From Paenibacillus_E qinlingensis_A (GTDB lineage Bacteria > Bacillota > Bacilli > Paenibacillales > NBRC-103111), in NCBI RefSeq assembly GCF_031455095.1, contig NZ_JAVDSB010000006.1:62001-126000 (forward strand): a stretch of 64,000 nucleotides of DNA. The letters are read 5' to 3'. The stretch's first letter is position 1. Each line of letters starts with the position of its first letter. A program made the position numbers and the translations under genes. This document shows positions 34,932-43,212 of this stretch, piece by piece. Under the pieces are notes generated by a model that was not told the origin of the DNA, made no database searches, and worked only from the letters and a program-made list of their open reading frames with translations.

Positions 34932-36026
34932 ATGAATCGAGCAAAAGTATTTTTTAATCCTAGCGCAATTGGTATGAAAACTTTTCCCGTAGAAAAAGTT
35001 ATTGCTAAGATTATTTCGCACAAAGTTAAAGAAAAAACAATCGTCCCATCGTTACAGGTAAATGGCATTGAGGATATTTGTCTCGTATGTAAAAGAAAAG
35101 AGCCATGTAAATGTCCGAAGCATAAGAAAAAGAAGAAAAAATTAGTCTGTAGAAAAATCAAAAAAAGAAATAGATGTAAAAAACATCATTGTAAGGTATG
35201 CGAAAGAGGGCCAGCAGGGCCAGCGGGACCAGCAGGACCAGCAGGGCCGGCAGGACCAGCAGGACCAGCGGGACCAGCAGGACCAGCGGGACCAGCAGGA
35301 CCAGCGGGACCAGCAGGACCAGCGGGACCAGCAGGGCCACCAGGACCACCAGGACCAAAAGGGCCAGAAGGACCAAAAGGGCCAAAAGGGCCAGAAGGAC
35401 CAAGAGGACCAGAAGGGCCAGAAGGACCAAAAGGACCGGAAGGACCAGCAGGGCCACCTGGGCCACCTAAACCGCCAGGACCACCGAAGCCACCTGGACC
35501 GCCAAAACCGCCGGGGCCGCCAAAACAGGAGGAGAGGTCCAGTAAAGAGGACTGTAAATGCTGTCACAAGGGGAATGACAGCATGCAAAATCTCATAAGT
35601 CAGCTTAAGAATATTAAGCTGAAAGAGCTGCACACCTTAGACTACTCCACTAGTAAATATTCAAATGTGGAAATAATTTCTGCCGAAAACGGCATATTAA
35701 ATTTTACAAGCAATGGCGTTGAGCACTTCGTCCCAATGCATCTTATTGCAGGCGTAGAGGTCTGGTCAGGAGATTATGATAGCAAAATACTAACTGAAAC
35801 AGATAATTCCGATAGCGGTGAGAGCTCGGGTATGGTGGGCTTGTTCAATTCATTAGTCGGCAAAGCCAAGATTGACTTTAGTACGTTGGCTGAACAGTTG
35901 AACGATATCTCCAATGCGGCAGTTATCGGACTAAACGAAGAGATTGTTGTATTATCCACGCGGGATACCGTGTATGCTGTTGCATTGAGATGTATTTCCG
36001 AAGTATCGAATGTGAAGAAAACGTAA
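34932..36026 (+). CDS. Collagen-like spore surface protein
   Basis: 364 residues in four parts. (1) A basic N-terminal region with many Cys and Lys (about 55-92; CKRKEPCKC, long Lys run, CKKHHCKVC). (2) A collagen-like tract of 29 Gly-Pro-X triplets: 14 GPA in a row, then 15 triplets with P, K, E or R. (3) KPPGPP repeats ending at about residue 199, then a DCKCC motif. (4) A folded C-terminal domain of about 150 residues (HFVPMHLIAGVEVW; STRDTVYAVALRCISEV) that resembles the small beta units of coat proteins nearby. No signal peptide, as expected for coat or exosporium proteins made in the mother cell. AGAGGAGGG precedes the ATG. The context of CotB/YwrJ/CotG-like genes supports a spore coat role. 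Confidence 0.8.
   Translation: MNRAKVFFNPSAIGMKTFPVEKVIAKIISHKVKEKTIVPSLQVNGIEDICLVCKRKEPCKCPKHKKKKKKLVCRKIKKRNRCKKHHCKVCERGPAGPAGPAGPAGPAGPAGPAGPAGPAGPAGPAGPAGPAGPAGPPGPPGPKGPEGPKGPKGPEGPRGPEGPEGPKGPEGPAGPPGPPKPPGPPKPPGPPKPPGPPKQEERSSKEDCKCCHKGNDSMQNLISQLKNIKLKELHTLDYSTSKYSNVEIISAENGILNFTSNGVEHFVPMHLIAGVEVWSGDYDSKILTETDNSDSGESSGMVGLFNSLVGKAKIDFSTLAEQLNDISNAAVIGLNEEIVVLSTRDTVYAVALRCISEVSNVKKT
35208..35526 (+). repeat. Collagen-like 9-bp repeat tract
   Basis: Nine-base units of the GGACCAGCA/GGACCAGCG type, 14 nearly identical copies from 35208 to 35333, then more varied GGNCCNNNN units and CCGCCAGGACCA-like units to about 35526. Such tracts change length readily by slippage. Confidence 0.9.
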
Positions 36027-36040
36027 CGTCTGTAATTGTG

Positions 36041-36080
36041 CAGATCCCTTACAGCCTATTAAGTGGAGGGGATCTGTGTT
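36041..36080 (+). terminator. Weak terminator-like hairpin after the collagen-like gene
   Basis: CAGATCCC (36041-36048) pairs with GGGATCTG (36069-36076) across a 20-base loop, followed by TGTTTAT. Confidence 0.4.
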
Positions 36081-36224
36081 TATATCCACGTACAAATACC
36101 CTCTAGTGATATTCGTGGAGTTTTTAAGAGACGGGGCATTCGTTGAGTACAAACCTTTGCCATGTGAGTATATATAGATCATGCAACAACAACTAACCAC
36201 CACCTGAAGGGGGAAATGATTATC

Positions 36225-36707
36225 ATGGCATTCGATTATTCTTTGCTAATGGGTAAACAAGTAAGATTGGATCGTGGGGGTCCTGAGTCTCGACAAGGCG
36301 AGATCCTTGCGGTGGGAATCGATTATGTGGGGATTTACAATGAGAAGGATGGAGTTATTTACTACAATACAAATCATTTGAAAAGTCTCACACTGAATAC
36401 GAAGGACTCTGCAGAGTCCTTGCTAACACAGGGGAATGTAGCTCCATTGAAAATTATGGAAGCTGACAATTTTGTTGGTCTATTGAAAGGTATGAAAAAC
36501 CTTTGGTGCCAAGTTAACCGTGGTGGTCATGAAAGTATTCAAGGCGTTTTAGCCGATGCTAATGATGATTATATTACGATGGTTGTTAACCATGAACTAG
36601 TCACTATTTTTAACTTTCATGTTAAAAGCATGTCTTACGGGGTTAAAAAGGAAAACCAAGAGGAAAAGAAGGAACAAAAGCAAGATAGTAGTAACGAGAA
36701 AAAATAA
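36225..36707 (+). CDS. CotB-like spore coat protein
   Basis: 160 residues. Two tandem beta units carry the CotB signature: VRLDRGGPESRQGEILAV and CQVNRGGHESIQGVLADAN, each followed by a tyrosine/aspartate strand and a HLKS or HVKS segment, as in the N-terminal half of B. subtilis CotB. The long Ser-rich tail phosphorylated by CotH in that species is absent; only a short Glu/Lys/Gln-rich tail remains. ATG 36225 is preferred over ATG 36216 because AGGGGGA then sits eleven bases away. It is an outer coat component by analogy. No cotH gene lies in the cluster. Confidence 0.8.
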   Translation: MAFDYSLLMGKQVRLDRGGPESRQGEILAVGIDYVGIYNEKDGVIYYNTNHLKSLTLNTKDSAESLLTQGNVAPLKIMEADNFVGLLKGMKNLWCQVNRGGHESIQGVLADANDDYITMVVNHELVTIFNFHVKSMSYGVKKENQEEKKEQKQDSSNEKK

Positions 36708-36748
36708 TCTATCTCTGAATCTTAATTGTAGGTGGGAGGAGGGGGAAA

Positions 36749-36868
36749 ATGCTGATCATTGTACTCCTAACTGGATCGACATTATTAAAAATTCTCACCC
36801 TCCCTATCGATTTACTAAAACTTGAATTATCATCTTCCAGCCCTTGTGAGGTGCAAGATCATGTTTGA
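36749..36868 (+). CDS. 39-residue hydrophobic peptide overlapping the transporter start
   Basis: ATG 36749 follows an unusually strong purine run (GGGAGGAGGGGGAAA). The frame encodes LIIVLLTGSTLLKILTLPID, one membrane segment, and a short polar tail, and ends eight bases inside the next gene, whose start lies within it. Translational coupling of this small peptide to the ArsB-like transporter is plausible; it could also be only a leader. Confidence 0.45.
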   Translation: MLIIVLLTGSTLLKILTLPIDLLKLELSSSSPCEVQDHV

Positions 36869-38225
36869 TATAACAACTGCGGTAATCTCTATTGTTTTTG
36901 TTACCGTTACGTTGTTGATAATTTGGAGGCCATTCGGTATTAATGAATCTATTCCAACAACCCTAGGTGCTGTAATTTTCTTGGCACTAGGAATTGTGCC
37001 CCTTGCAGGTGTGTACCATATAGCCTCCATTGTTAGTGGGGCAAGCATAACCATTATATCAACAATTGTAATGTCTATTGTATTAGAGAGTATTGGGGTG
37101 TTTAGGTGGGCAGCTATTAATTTGGCTGTTCGGGCAAAGGGGTCCGGTCGAGCACTCTTCTGGTACATTAATATTTTATGCTTTTTAATGACGATGTTTT
37201 TTAATAATGACGGAAGCATCCTAATTACAACCCCCATCATTATCCAAACCCTTTCTATTCTGAACTTAAAAACGAGGCAAAAAATCCCCTATCTTATCTC
37301 TGGTGCTCTAGTCGCAACTGGAGCAAGCGCACCTATCGGTGTCAGTAACCTAGCCAATCTGATCGCGTTAAAAACCGTCGGTTTAGATCTTAACACATAT
37401 ACATCTATGATGTTTGTACCTGCCATGATGGGAATTATTGCGATTACGTTTTTGCTTTTTGTTTATTTTAAACGCGAGATTCCAGAGAAAATTATGTCCT
37501 TGCAGTCCTCTTCTATAAACACTATTGTGCAGGATAATTCCTCAACTTTTCACCCTCTTAAGGTCGATCCGAAGGACAAGGGGTATATAGATTGGGGACT
37601 GTTTCGAATTTGCATTCTGGTCGTTATTTTAATACGTTGCAGCTTTTTCTTACTAACCCCTCTTGGGGTAGCTACGGAATGGCCAGCAATCATTGGAGCT
37701 CTTGTTCTTATTATAATTAGGTGGATGCGTAAAGGCATTGGGCCAAAGGATATTCTAGTCAAAACGCCGTGGCATATTCTCATTTTCGCTTTCAGTATCT
37801 ACGTCATTATTTACGGGCTTCATAATTCAGGACTGACTGACTTTCTCGTACAATGGCTTGGTGGAGCGGTTGCCGAAAATCACTTTAATGCCATCTTTCT
37901 AATGGGGATGTTACTTACGGCGATGTCCAATTTGTTTAATAACTTACCGTCAATAATGATTGGTACCTTATCTTTGCAAAATATGGGTTTAGACTCTTTT
38001 ACTATGCATACGGCATATTTGGCAACTGTGCTTGGTGCAGATATCGGCTCTTTATTGTTACCAATGGGGACGCTTGCCTCATTGATCTGGATGCATATTT
38101 TAAGAAGACATCGTATAAGACTTACCTGGAGCCAATATATTAAAGTGACGATTATGATCGTTCCTATCGGTCTTTTTATAAGTCTCCTTAGTTTATACGT
38201 ATGGACGGGCTGGTTATTTAAGTGA
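36861..38225 (+). CDS. ArsB/NhaD-superfamily transporter, YwrK-like
   Basis: 454 residues, about 11 helices, of the ArsB (arsenite/anion) permease family: paired half-helix motifs MFFNNDGSILITTPIII and SNLFNNLPSIMIG correspond to the two re-entrant loops. There are no arsR or arsC neighbours. Instead it sits inside a spore coat block between CotB-like and YwrJ-like genes; in B. subtilis the ArsB-family gene ywrK also lies beside ywrJ and cotB. Start ATG 36861 is supported by GTGAGGTG nine bases upstream; an in-frame ATG at 36822 has none. Transported ion unknown. Confidence 0.85.
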   Translation: MFDITTAVISIVFVTVTLLIIWRPFGINESIPTTLGAVIFLALGIVPLAGVYHIASIVSGASITIISTIVMSIVLESIGVFRWAAINLAVRAKGSGRALFWYINILCFLMTMFFNNDGSILITTPIIIQTLSILNLKTRQKIPYLISGALVATGASAPIGVSNLANLIALKTVGLDLNTYTSMMFVPAMMGIIAITFLLFVYFKREIPEKIMSLQSSSINTIVQDNSSTFHPLKVDPKDKGYIDWGLFRICILVVILIRCSFFLLTPLGVATEWPAIIGALVLIIIRWMRKGIGPKDILVKTPWHILIFAFSIYVIIYGLHNSGLTDFLVQWLGGAVAENHFNAIFLMGMLLTAMSNLFNNLPSIMIGTLSLQNMGLDSFTMHTAYLATVLGADIGSLLLPMGTLASLIWMHILRRHRIRLTWSQYIKVTIMIVPIGLFISLLSLYVWTGWLFK

Positions 38226-38240
38226 AAGGAGGTGACATTG

Positions 38241-38909
38241 ATGGACCTTTTTCAGAAGAAGCTAGGAGCGGTTATTGATGTTGAATTGCTCGGTGATAAA
38301 TGGCACACGGGTGTTTTGGTAGATGCAGGGCAAGATATCCTAGTTATATATAACGGCGAGAGATACGTCTATATTCCTTCTTTCCATATTCTGACCGTCA
38401 ATATGAATAACAAAAAAAGTTCAACGGACTTCTCTGCTCTTACTGAAAAGCCGATCAATGGTGATAAAATTTCATATAGAAAAATATTAATGAATTCCAA
38501 AGGGGTCTTCTCAGAAATATTTGTTTCAGGGTTTCAGCCTATACATGGCTATATCACCCACATCATGACGAATTACTTCGAATTTTATTCCCCTGTTTAT
38601 AAAACGATGTTTATACCGTTAAACCACTTGAAGTGGTTAATTCCATATACGGATTACAATACACCTTACCTTCTGGATAAAAAGTTTTTCCCTGTAAATC
38701 CTTCCGATTTACCCTTATCTCGCTCATTTGAGGAGCAACTGAAAAAGCTGGAGGGTAAAATAGTTGTTTTTGACTTGGGGAGAAGCCCTAGTAAGATAGG
38801 ATTACTCAAAGAAATTGAAAATAATATTGTCCACATGATTACAGCGGAAGGCAGGACCTTTTATACGAATATTCAGCATATAAAAAGCGTCCATTCGCCA
38901 ACGATGTAA
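38241..38909 (+). CDS. YwrJ-like coat-associated protein
   Basis: 222 residues, close in length to B. subtilis YwrJ. Three repeats of a small beta unit seem present (VIDVELLGDKWHTGVLVDAG; EIFVSGFQPIHGYITHI; KIVVFDLGRSPSKIGLLKEI), each ending in an HILTV, HLKWL or HIKSV segment, like the units in CotB-type proteins. The cluster order (CotB-like, ArsB-like, this gene, Lys-rich repeat protein) supports the assignment, but it is by analogy. AAAGGAGG eight bases upstream fixes ATG 38241. Confidence 0.65.
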   Translation: MDLFQKKLGAVIDVELLGDKWHTGVLVDAGQDILVIYNGERYVYIPSFHILTVNMNNKKSSTDFSALTEKPINGDKISYRKILMNSKGVFSEIFVSGFQPIHGYITHIMTNYFEFYSPVYKTMFIPLNHLKWLIPYTDYNTPYLLDKKFFPVNPSDLPLSRSFEEQLKKLEGKIVVFDLGRSPSKIGLLKEIENNIVHMITAEGRTFYTNIQHIKSVHSPTM

Positions 38910-38933
38910 CTATATAATTAGGAGGTAATGCGT

Positions 38934-39341
38934 ATGCCTGGAGGTAAAGGTCCTGGTAAACACGGCCATGAACATGGTGAAAAAAAGAATGAGAACGGCA
39001 GTAAAGAACAAGAAGTGAAAGAAACAAAAGGAACAGAACAGAAAGAAGAAAAAGGTAAAGACGCAGCAAAAGGACAAGAGCATAAAGAGGAAAAAGGTAA
39101 AGGTAAAGAAGGTAAAGAAGGCAAAGGTAAAGAGGAAAAGGGTAAGGAAGATAAAGAAGGCAAGGGTAAAGAGGAAAAGGGTAAGGAAGATAAAGAAGGC
39201 AAGGGTAAAGGGGAAAAGGGTAAAGAAGATAAAGAAGGCAAGGGTAAAGAGGAAAAAGGTAAGGAAGATAAAGAAGGCAAGGATAAAGGGGAAAAAGGCA
39301 AAGAAGGCAAAGAAGGCAAAGAAGGCAAAGGTAAAAAGTAA
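38934..39341 (+). CDS. CotG-like low-complexity repeat protein
   Basis: 135 residues made almost wholly of Gly, Lys, Glu and Asp, after a His/Gly/Pro N-terminus. The core is a 13-residue unit, GKEEKGKEDKEGK, repeated four times plus a degenerate fifth copy. B. subtilis CotG, which lies near cotB and ywrJ, is also built from 13-residue Lys-rich repeats, though with Ser, Arg and Tyr. Here no Ser lies in the repeats, so there would be no CotH-type phosphorylation sites. AGGAGGT lies eight bases before ATG 38934. No globular domain; probably a matrix or coat filler protein. Confidence 0.65.
   Translation: MPGGKGPGKHGHEHGEKKNENGSKEQEVKETKGTEQKEEKGKDAAKGQEHKEEKGKGKEGKEGKGKEEKGKEDKEGKGKEEKGKEDKEGKGKGEKGKEDKEGKGKEEKGKEDKEGKDKGEKGKEGKEGKEGKGKK
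39126..39320 (+). repeat. 39-bp tandem repeat in the CotG-like gene
   Basis: Units start at 39126, 39165, 39204 and 39243 with only a few substitutions each, and a degenerate fifth runs from 39282 to 39320. Unit length of 39 bp keeps the frame, so copy number could vary without breaking the gene. Confidence 0.9.
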
Positions 39342-39362
39342 GATGGCTGAGATTATTTGAAG

Positions 39363-39392
39363 AAAACCACTTCAATTAGAGGTGGTTTTTAC
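39363..39392 (+). terminator. Terminator after the CotG-like gene
   Basis: AAAACCAC (39363-39370) pairs with GTGGTTTT (39382-39389), then TACTTATTTT. Confidence 0.7.
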
Positions 39393-39495
39393 TTATTTTC
39401 TCATAGGTGAAAATGCATCACATCGTATTAAATTCAGCTAAATGCTCATAATAAACTCGCACTATCTAAACCGGTATTCAAGGAGTGTGAACAAC

Positions 39496-39582
39496 ATGTC
39501 AGGCCATAAGCAACAAGGACAATCCAGAAAAAATACAACCACGCGGACACAGGACCAGAGCAGCAATAAGGGTGGCAAATAG
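39496..39582 (+). CDS. 28-residue polar peptide
   Basis: ATG 39496 follows AAGGAGTG at eight-base spacing. The peptide is rich in Gln, Lys, Ser, Thr and Asn (SGHKQQGQSRK, then DQSSNKGGK) with no hydrophobic core, the composition of minor small acid-soluble or coat-related spore peptides. Not matched to a named family; supported by the ribosome site and the spore context only. Confidence 0.4.
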   Translation: MSGHKQQGQSRKNTTTRTQDQSSNKGGK

Positions 39583-39642
39583 CGCGTGTAGAGTTGAAAA
39601 AGCGGTGACTCTCATGCAGCGTAACTAAACATGCACAAAGTA

Positions 39643-39673
39643 AAGAGCGCTCACCTCTGCGGGGAGCGCTCTT
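39643..39673 (-). terminator. Terminator of the chemoreceptor gene
   Basis: On the minus strand AAGAGCGCTC (10-bp perfect stem, 39643-39652 with 39664-39673) is followed by TTTACTTTG. It lies 11 bases beyond the chemoreceptor stop. Confidence 0.8.
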
Positions 39674-39683
39674 ACTTATTTAC

Positions 39684-41153
39684 TTAACCCTTCGTCATGC
39701 GACTAAGATCGGAAGTGAGCTTATCGAGCTGAAGGAAGCTCTCTTGGATGTCGCTGATGCGGCTGTCCTGTGTTGTCATACTTGCAGACATTTCTTGGAT
39801 GGATGCCATGTTTTCCTCGGTGATACCAGCAATGGTAACGATCTGATCCGTAATGCGAGTGTACTGTTGGTGAAGACTCTCGGCAGATTGTTCCACGTGA
39901 GCGGACTGGCTCTCCAAGTGACCTGCATCGGTTGCCAGCGCATGCATGACCTGTACGACTTTCTGCGCCGCATCACTGCCATTCGCTACAGATTGCTGCC
40001 CCTGTAATACTTGCGCCGCGGCTTGTGTTGTCTTCAAGCGGATTTCTTCGAGAATACCCTCGATCTGCTCGGTAGATTGCTGCGAAGTTTCAGCCAATTT
40101 ACGAATCTCATGCGAAACCACGCCGAATCCTCTACCGTGCTCACCCGCACGTGCAGCTTCAATGGCGGCATTCAACGCGAGTAAATTCGTTTGCGTCGAA
40201 ATATGCTTAATCGTTGCAACGATATCGCTAATATGCGAGTTCTGGCTGTCGAGTTCGTTCATTAACTGAACCGATGAATCCATTGTTTCGTGGGCACTCT
40301 TCATTTGAACCTCGAGGGACACGGCTTCTTCACTACCCACTTGGGTTAGTTGTGCAGAGCGGACAGAAAGATCTCTCATTTCCGTTGAGCGGTCCGCCAG
40401 CGAAGTGACCGATTGTTCGATATGGCGAATAGATTCGCTGATATCACTGATGCTGGATGTCTGCGTCTCAGTGCTTGCCGTAATTTCCCCGAAGGCTAAG
40501 GTAACTTCTCTAGAAATAGAGCCCGTAGCTGTCGCATTTTGCTTCAGATTTGAGCTGAATTGTGTAAGTGAAACTAGAGATGCAGAGACGAGATTAACTA
40601 AATCGACGGATTTGTTCTTTTCTAGAACAGCTTGTTCCTGCTCAGAGAAAATTGCCTTTTGCAATTTCTCACTGAATTTCGTCGATACGAATAAAGGCAC
40701 AGCGATTAAAGCAAGGTACATGAACATATTAACGATATCGTTATCGCCGAAAATTTCTGTTTTATAAGGGCTAATGAAAAAGTAGGCGGTTAATACAACA
40801 CCCAAGAAGCTGGAGAAAGCAATCGCGCGTGAGCTGCCATATAACGTCATAATGGCTATATTCACGTAGACAAGAAGATAGGTTGTGAAGATGGGACCCG
40901 TCAAAATCAACAACCAAGTCAGTAGTGTGATGATGGCGGATATGATATACATGATGTAGGTGGTTAGCCAACGTTTGTAGGTAAAAATAGTTGCCAATCC
41001 GCTAGTCAATGTGCCGACGACGAGAAGCACGATGATCGAATCCATGCCTGCAGCAGTCAGGAAATCGACAGCTATGCCTAGGACGAGCATTCCCCAAATA
41101 ATATTGACAAGCAATTTGTTACGGCGGTGCAGTGTTTCCATATAATTCATCAT
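39684..41153 (-). CDS. Methyl-accepting chemotaxis protein with multi-helix N-terminus
   Basis: 489 residues. About six hydrophobic helices occupy residues 15-175 with almost no extracellular loop, so the sensor is membrane-embedded instead of a Cache or four-helix ligand domain. No HAMP is evident. The cytoplasmic coiled coil includes the invariant hairpin tip LLALNAAIEAARAGEHGRGF with the EIRKLAE motif, the site of CheA/CheW contact. AAGGTGG precedes the start; ATG 41150 is an equal alternative. No other chemotaxis genes are nearby. Confidence 0.9.
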   Translation of the reverse strand: MMNYMETLHRRNKLLVNIIWGMLVLGIAVDFLTAAGMDSIIVLLVVGTLTSGLATIFTYKRWLTTYIMYIISAIITLLTWLLILTGPIFTTYLLVYVNIAIMTLYGSSRAIAFSSFLGVVLTAYFFISPYKTEIFGDNDIVNMFMYLALIAVPLFVSTKFSEKLQKAIFSEQEQAVLEKNKSVDLVNLVSASLVSLTQFSSNLKQNATATGSISREVTLAFGEITASTETQTSSISDISESIRHIEQSVTSLADRSTEMRDLSVRSAQLTQVGSEEAVSLEVQMKSAHETMDSSVQLMNELDSQNSHISDIVATIKHISTQTNLLALNAAIEAARAGEHGRGFGVVSHEIRKLAETSQQSTEQIEGILEEIRLKTTQAAAQVLQGQQSVANGSDAAQKVVQVMHALATDAGHLESQSAHVEQSAESLHQQYTRITDQIVTIAGITEENMASIQEMSASMTTQDSRISDIQESFLQLDKLTSDLSRMTKG

Positions 41154-41263
41154 CCGTCCACCTTTTCCATATATTGTTACGTTAAGATGATAACATAAAA
41201 CGACAAAATTTTACATGGAAACTGTATCGCAAGTCTCAACCAATAAGGAGAATTCAACCCATC

Positions 41264-42062
41264 ATGTCCAGCAGGAAACCTTTGGATTACTTGAAACAAA
41301 TTGAACAGATTGAAACGGAGCTCACTCAACTTAATGCAAGTAGATCATTGACAGCGGTGCCAAGAAATCTCGAAGTCACGCAACGAGGTAATTGTACGCT
41401 GCTAAAGGATATATCGGGCCAATCATCCGCTTACTATAACCGGATCAAGGGTTTCGGTCCCGAGGATGTGCCTCATTTGCATAGCCTTATGAGCCAATAT
41501 AAGCCTATTGTACCCTCCATTGATATGACACCGAATCACATGACCGAAGAGGTGACAAGTGCGCTAATCACCCAAGGAATGTTCCCCGTGGAACAACTGG
41601 TCTTTATGGTAATTCATCCTGTTAAAGCCGATTTAGCGAAAAATAGGACTTCACACCTCATTAAGCGGGTAACGGAGGCTAATGCTGAGCAGATGATCGA
41701 GTGGATTCAGTTATCTCACAAGAATATGACCGTGACTGGAGAGATGATTACACGCGCGAAGCCGTATTTCTACAGCCCTAATTTCATTAACTACCTGATG
41801 ACCATGGAAGGGAAGCCTTGCGGCAATGGGATCTCTCTTTCGGAGTGGGGAGGCGGGATATATCGCGAACGATTTCACATTCCCCGCTTTCCGAGGCAGA
41901 GGCTGCCAATCAGCGCTGCTGAAGCAAAGGTTAGCAGATGCTGAGCAATTGGGCTTGAAAACGGTGTTCACAGACGTTGAATTTGGCTCCATAAGCCATG
42001 CGAACATGGAAAAGGTAGGGTTCAAAACGGTATATATGAATACATTGTGGGTCAAGAAATAA
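41264..42062 (+). pseudogene. GNAT acetyltransferase, frameshifted in the acetyl-CoA-binding domain
   Basis: The first frame (from ATG 41264, behind AAGGAG) encodes an N-terminal domain and the start of a GNAT fold up to KPCG near 41824. The second frame continues MGSLFRSGEAGYIANDFTFP, RGRGCQSALL (the acetyl-CoA pyrophosphate loop) and VGFKTVYMNTLWVKK to the stop at 42062. The frames are one base apart at 41824-41826 (GGCAATGGG; losing one A gives CG-MGSLF). The joined product of about 265 residues would be a normal GNAT. The first frame alone runs 37 more codons out of frame and stops at 41944. Real mutation or assembly indel cannot be separated here. Confidence 0.8.
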
Positions 42063-42119
42063 AAATGTAAGATACACATTTACAGGAGTAGTCCGGGTTC
42101 TTCGACTGCGTTCAGTACC

Positions 42120-43133
42120 TTACTCAAGTGCGGCTCTCCATTGATTCAGCAGCTTTTCATGTTGCTGCGCAGCTAAATCAAAGCGGTACGTGGCAAGGAG
42201 ATTCTCCAGCTTCACTGGTGCAAGGAGCGGATTCACAGGAATATTGGGCACTACAGGGAAGGAAAAAGCTGTATTCATATAATCGGTTTGAACCTCTTTG
42301 GAGAGCATGAAATCAACAAGCTGTTTGGCTGCGACAGGATTGTTGCCTCCCTTTAGGATGGAAACAGCACCAATCTCCCAACCTGCTTGTGGTGGAATAA
42401 ATGAAGAGATGTTATAACCCGAGTTTTTGAAACGCAGCTGGTCGCTTAAAAAGGAGACAGCAGCTGCGACTTCGCCCTCGGCTAAATGCTGCGCGCTCGT
42501 ATTGCCGGCGAACGTCATAGAGGCGCTTTGTTTCTTCAAAGCTTGCATGAGATCCATCGCTGCGCTATCCCCGCGCTGCTGGGCAACCGATGCGAGCAAT
42601 GTGTAGCCTGTCCCCGACGTCTCTGGGTCAGGAATCTCGATCTTGCCCTTGAGTTCAGGGCGCAGCAGGTCCTCATACCGCTGTGGCAGCGGAAGAGCCG
42701 CCAGCTGAGGATCCCGCTGCCAGACAGTCTGGTTCACGCCAATGGCTAGTGCACCCATGTACATACCGGTCCAATACCCATCCGTATCTTTGTACTTTGG
42801 CAAGATGCTACCAGCGGATGAAGATGAGTAGCGGAGCGATTTACTCTTATTTTTGAGCTGCTCGTGTAGATCCGCAGGGCCGCCGAGCACAACATCAATA
42901 CCCGTTTTACCGAGCGTCAGCAGGTGGTAGCTTGCTTCACCACTGGACATCCGGATGATATCATAGGGTTGAGCCGTTTTTTCCTTGAACGTCTCGAGCA
43001 GAATTTTCCCTGCATCCTCCTGGAAGATGACGTATACCTTAAGAGGCTGGTTACTTTTCTTCTCCCCGAAGACAAGATATCCAAGATACACACCAATACC
43101 GATGATGAGCACGAGTAAACCTTTTTTCCACAT
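42120..43133 (-). CDS. Membrane-anchored ferric/phosphonate-type binding protein (second copy)
   Basis: 337 residues. A single N-terminal membrane helix (about 3-20) without a lipobox Cys anchors it outside. The rest is a two-lobe binding protein of the AfuA/FbpA/PgtC group (QPLKVYVIFQEDAGKILLET, SSGEASYHLLTLGKTGIDVV, then PETSGTGYTLLASVAQ with the anion-binding loop). It is about 35% alike by eye to the protein at 46082-47116 of the same operon and is its last gene. Start ATG 43133 follows GGGAGGGAG at normal spacing; the in-frame codons up to 43172 lack one. Confidence 0.8.
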   Translation of the reverse strand: MWKKGLLVLIIGIGVYLGYLVFGEKKSNQPLKVYVIFQEDAGKILLETFKEKTAQPYDIIRMSSGEASYHLLTLGKTGIDVVLGGPADLHEQLKNKSKSLRYSSSSAGSILPKYKDTDGYWTGMYMGALAIGVNQTVWQRDPQLAALPLPQRYEDLLRPELKGKIEIPDPETSGTGYTLLASVAQQRGDSAAMDLMQALKKQSASMTFAGNTSAQHLAEGEVAAAVSFLSDQLRFKNSGYNISSFIPPQAGWEIGAVSILKGGNNPVAAKQLVDFMLSKEVQTDYMNTAFSFPVVPNIPVNPLLAPVKLENLLATYRFDLAAQQHEKLLNQWRAALE

Positions 43134-43212
43134 GGCGAAACTCCCTCCCGAACAGTCAAAAAAGGAAACCAAAGTTTCCCTTTTTTAACTTGCTGCTATT
43201 TGATATGTCCAA

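Noticed and set aside
35142..35633. Long minus-strand frame opposite the collagen-like gene, rich in Trp, Arg, Ser and Phe.
   Set aside because: It is the complement of the Gly-Pro-X tract; composition is a by-product and no ribosome site precedes it.
38839..39375. Long minus-strand Leu/Pro/Ser frames opposite the Lys/Glu repeat gene.
   Set aside because: Shadow of the 39-bp repeat; the plus strand has the ribosome site and a sensible product.
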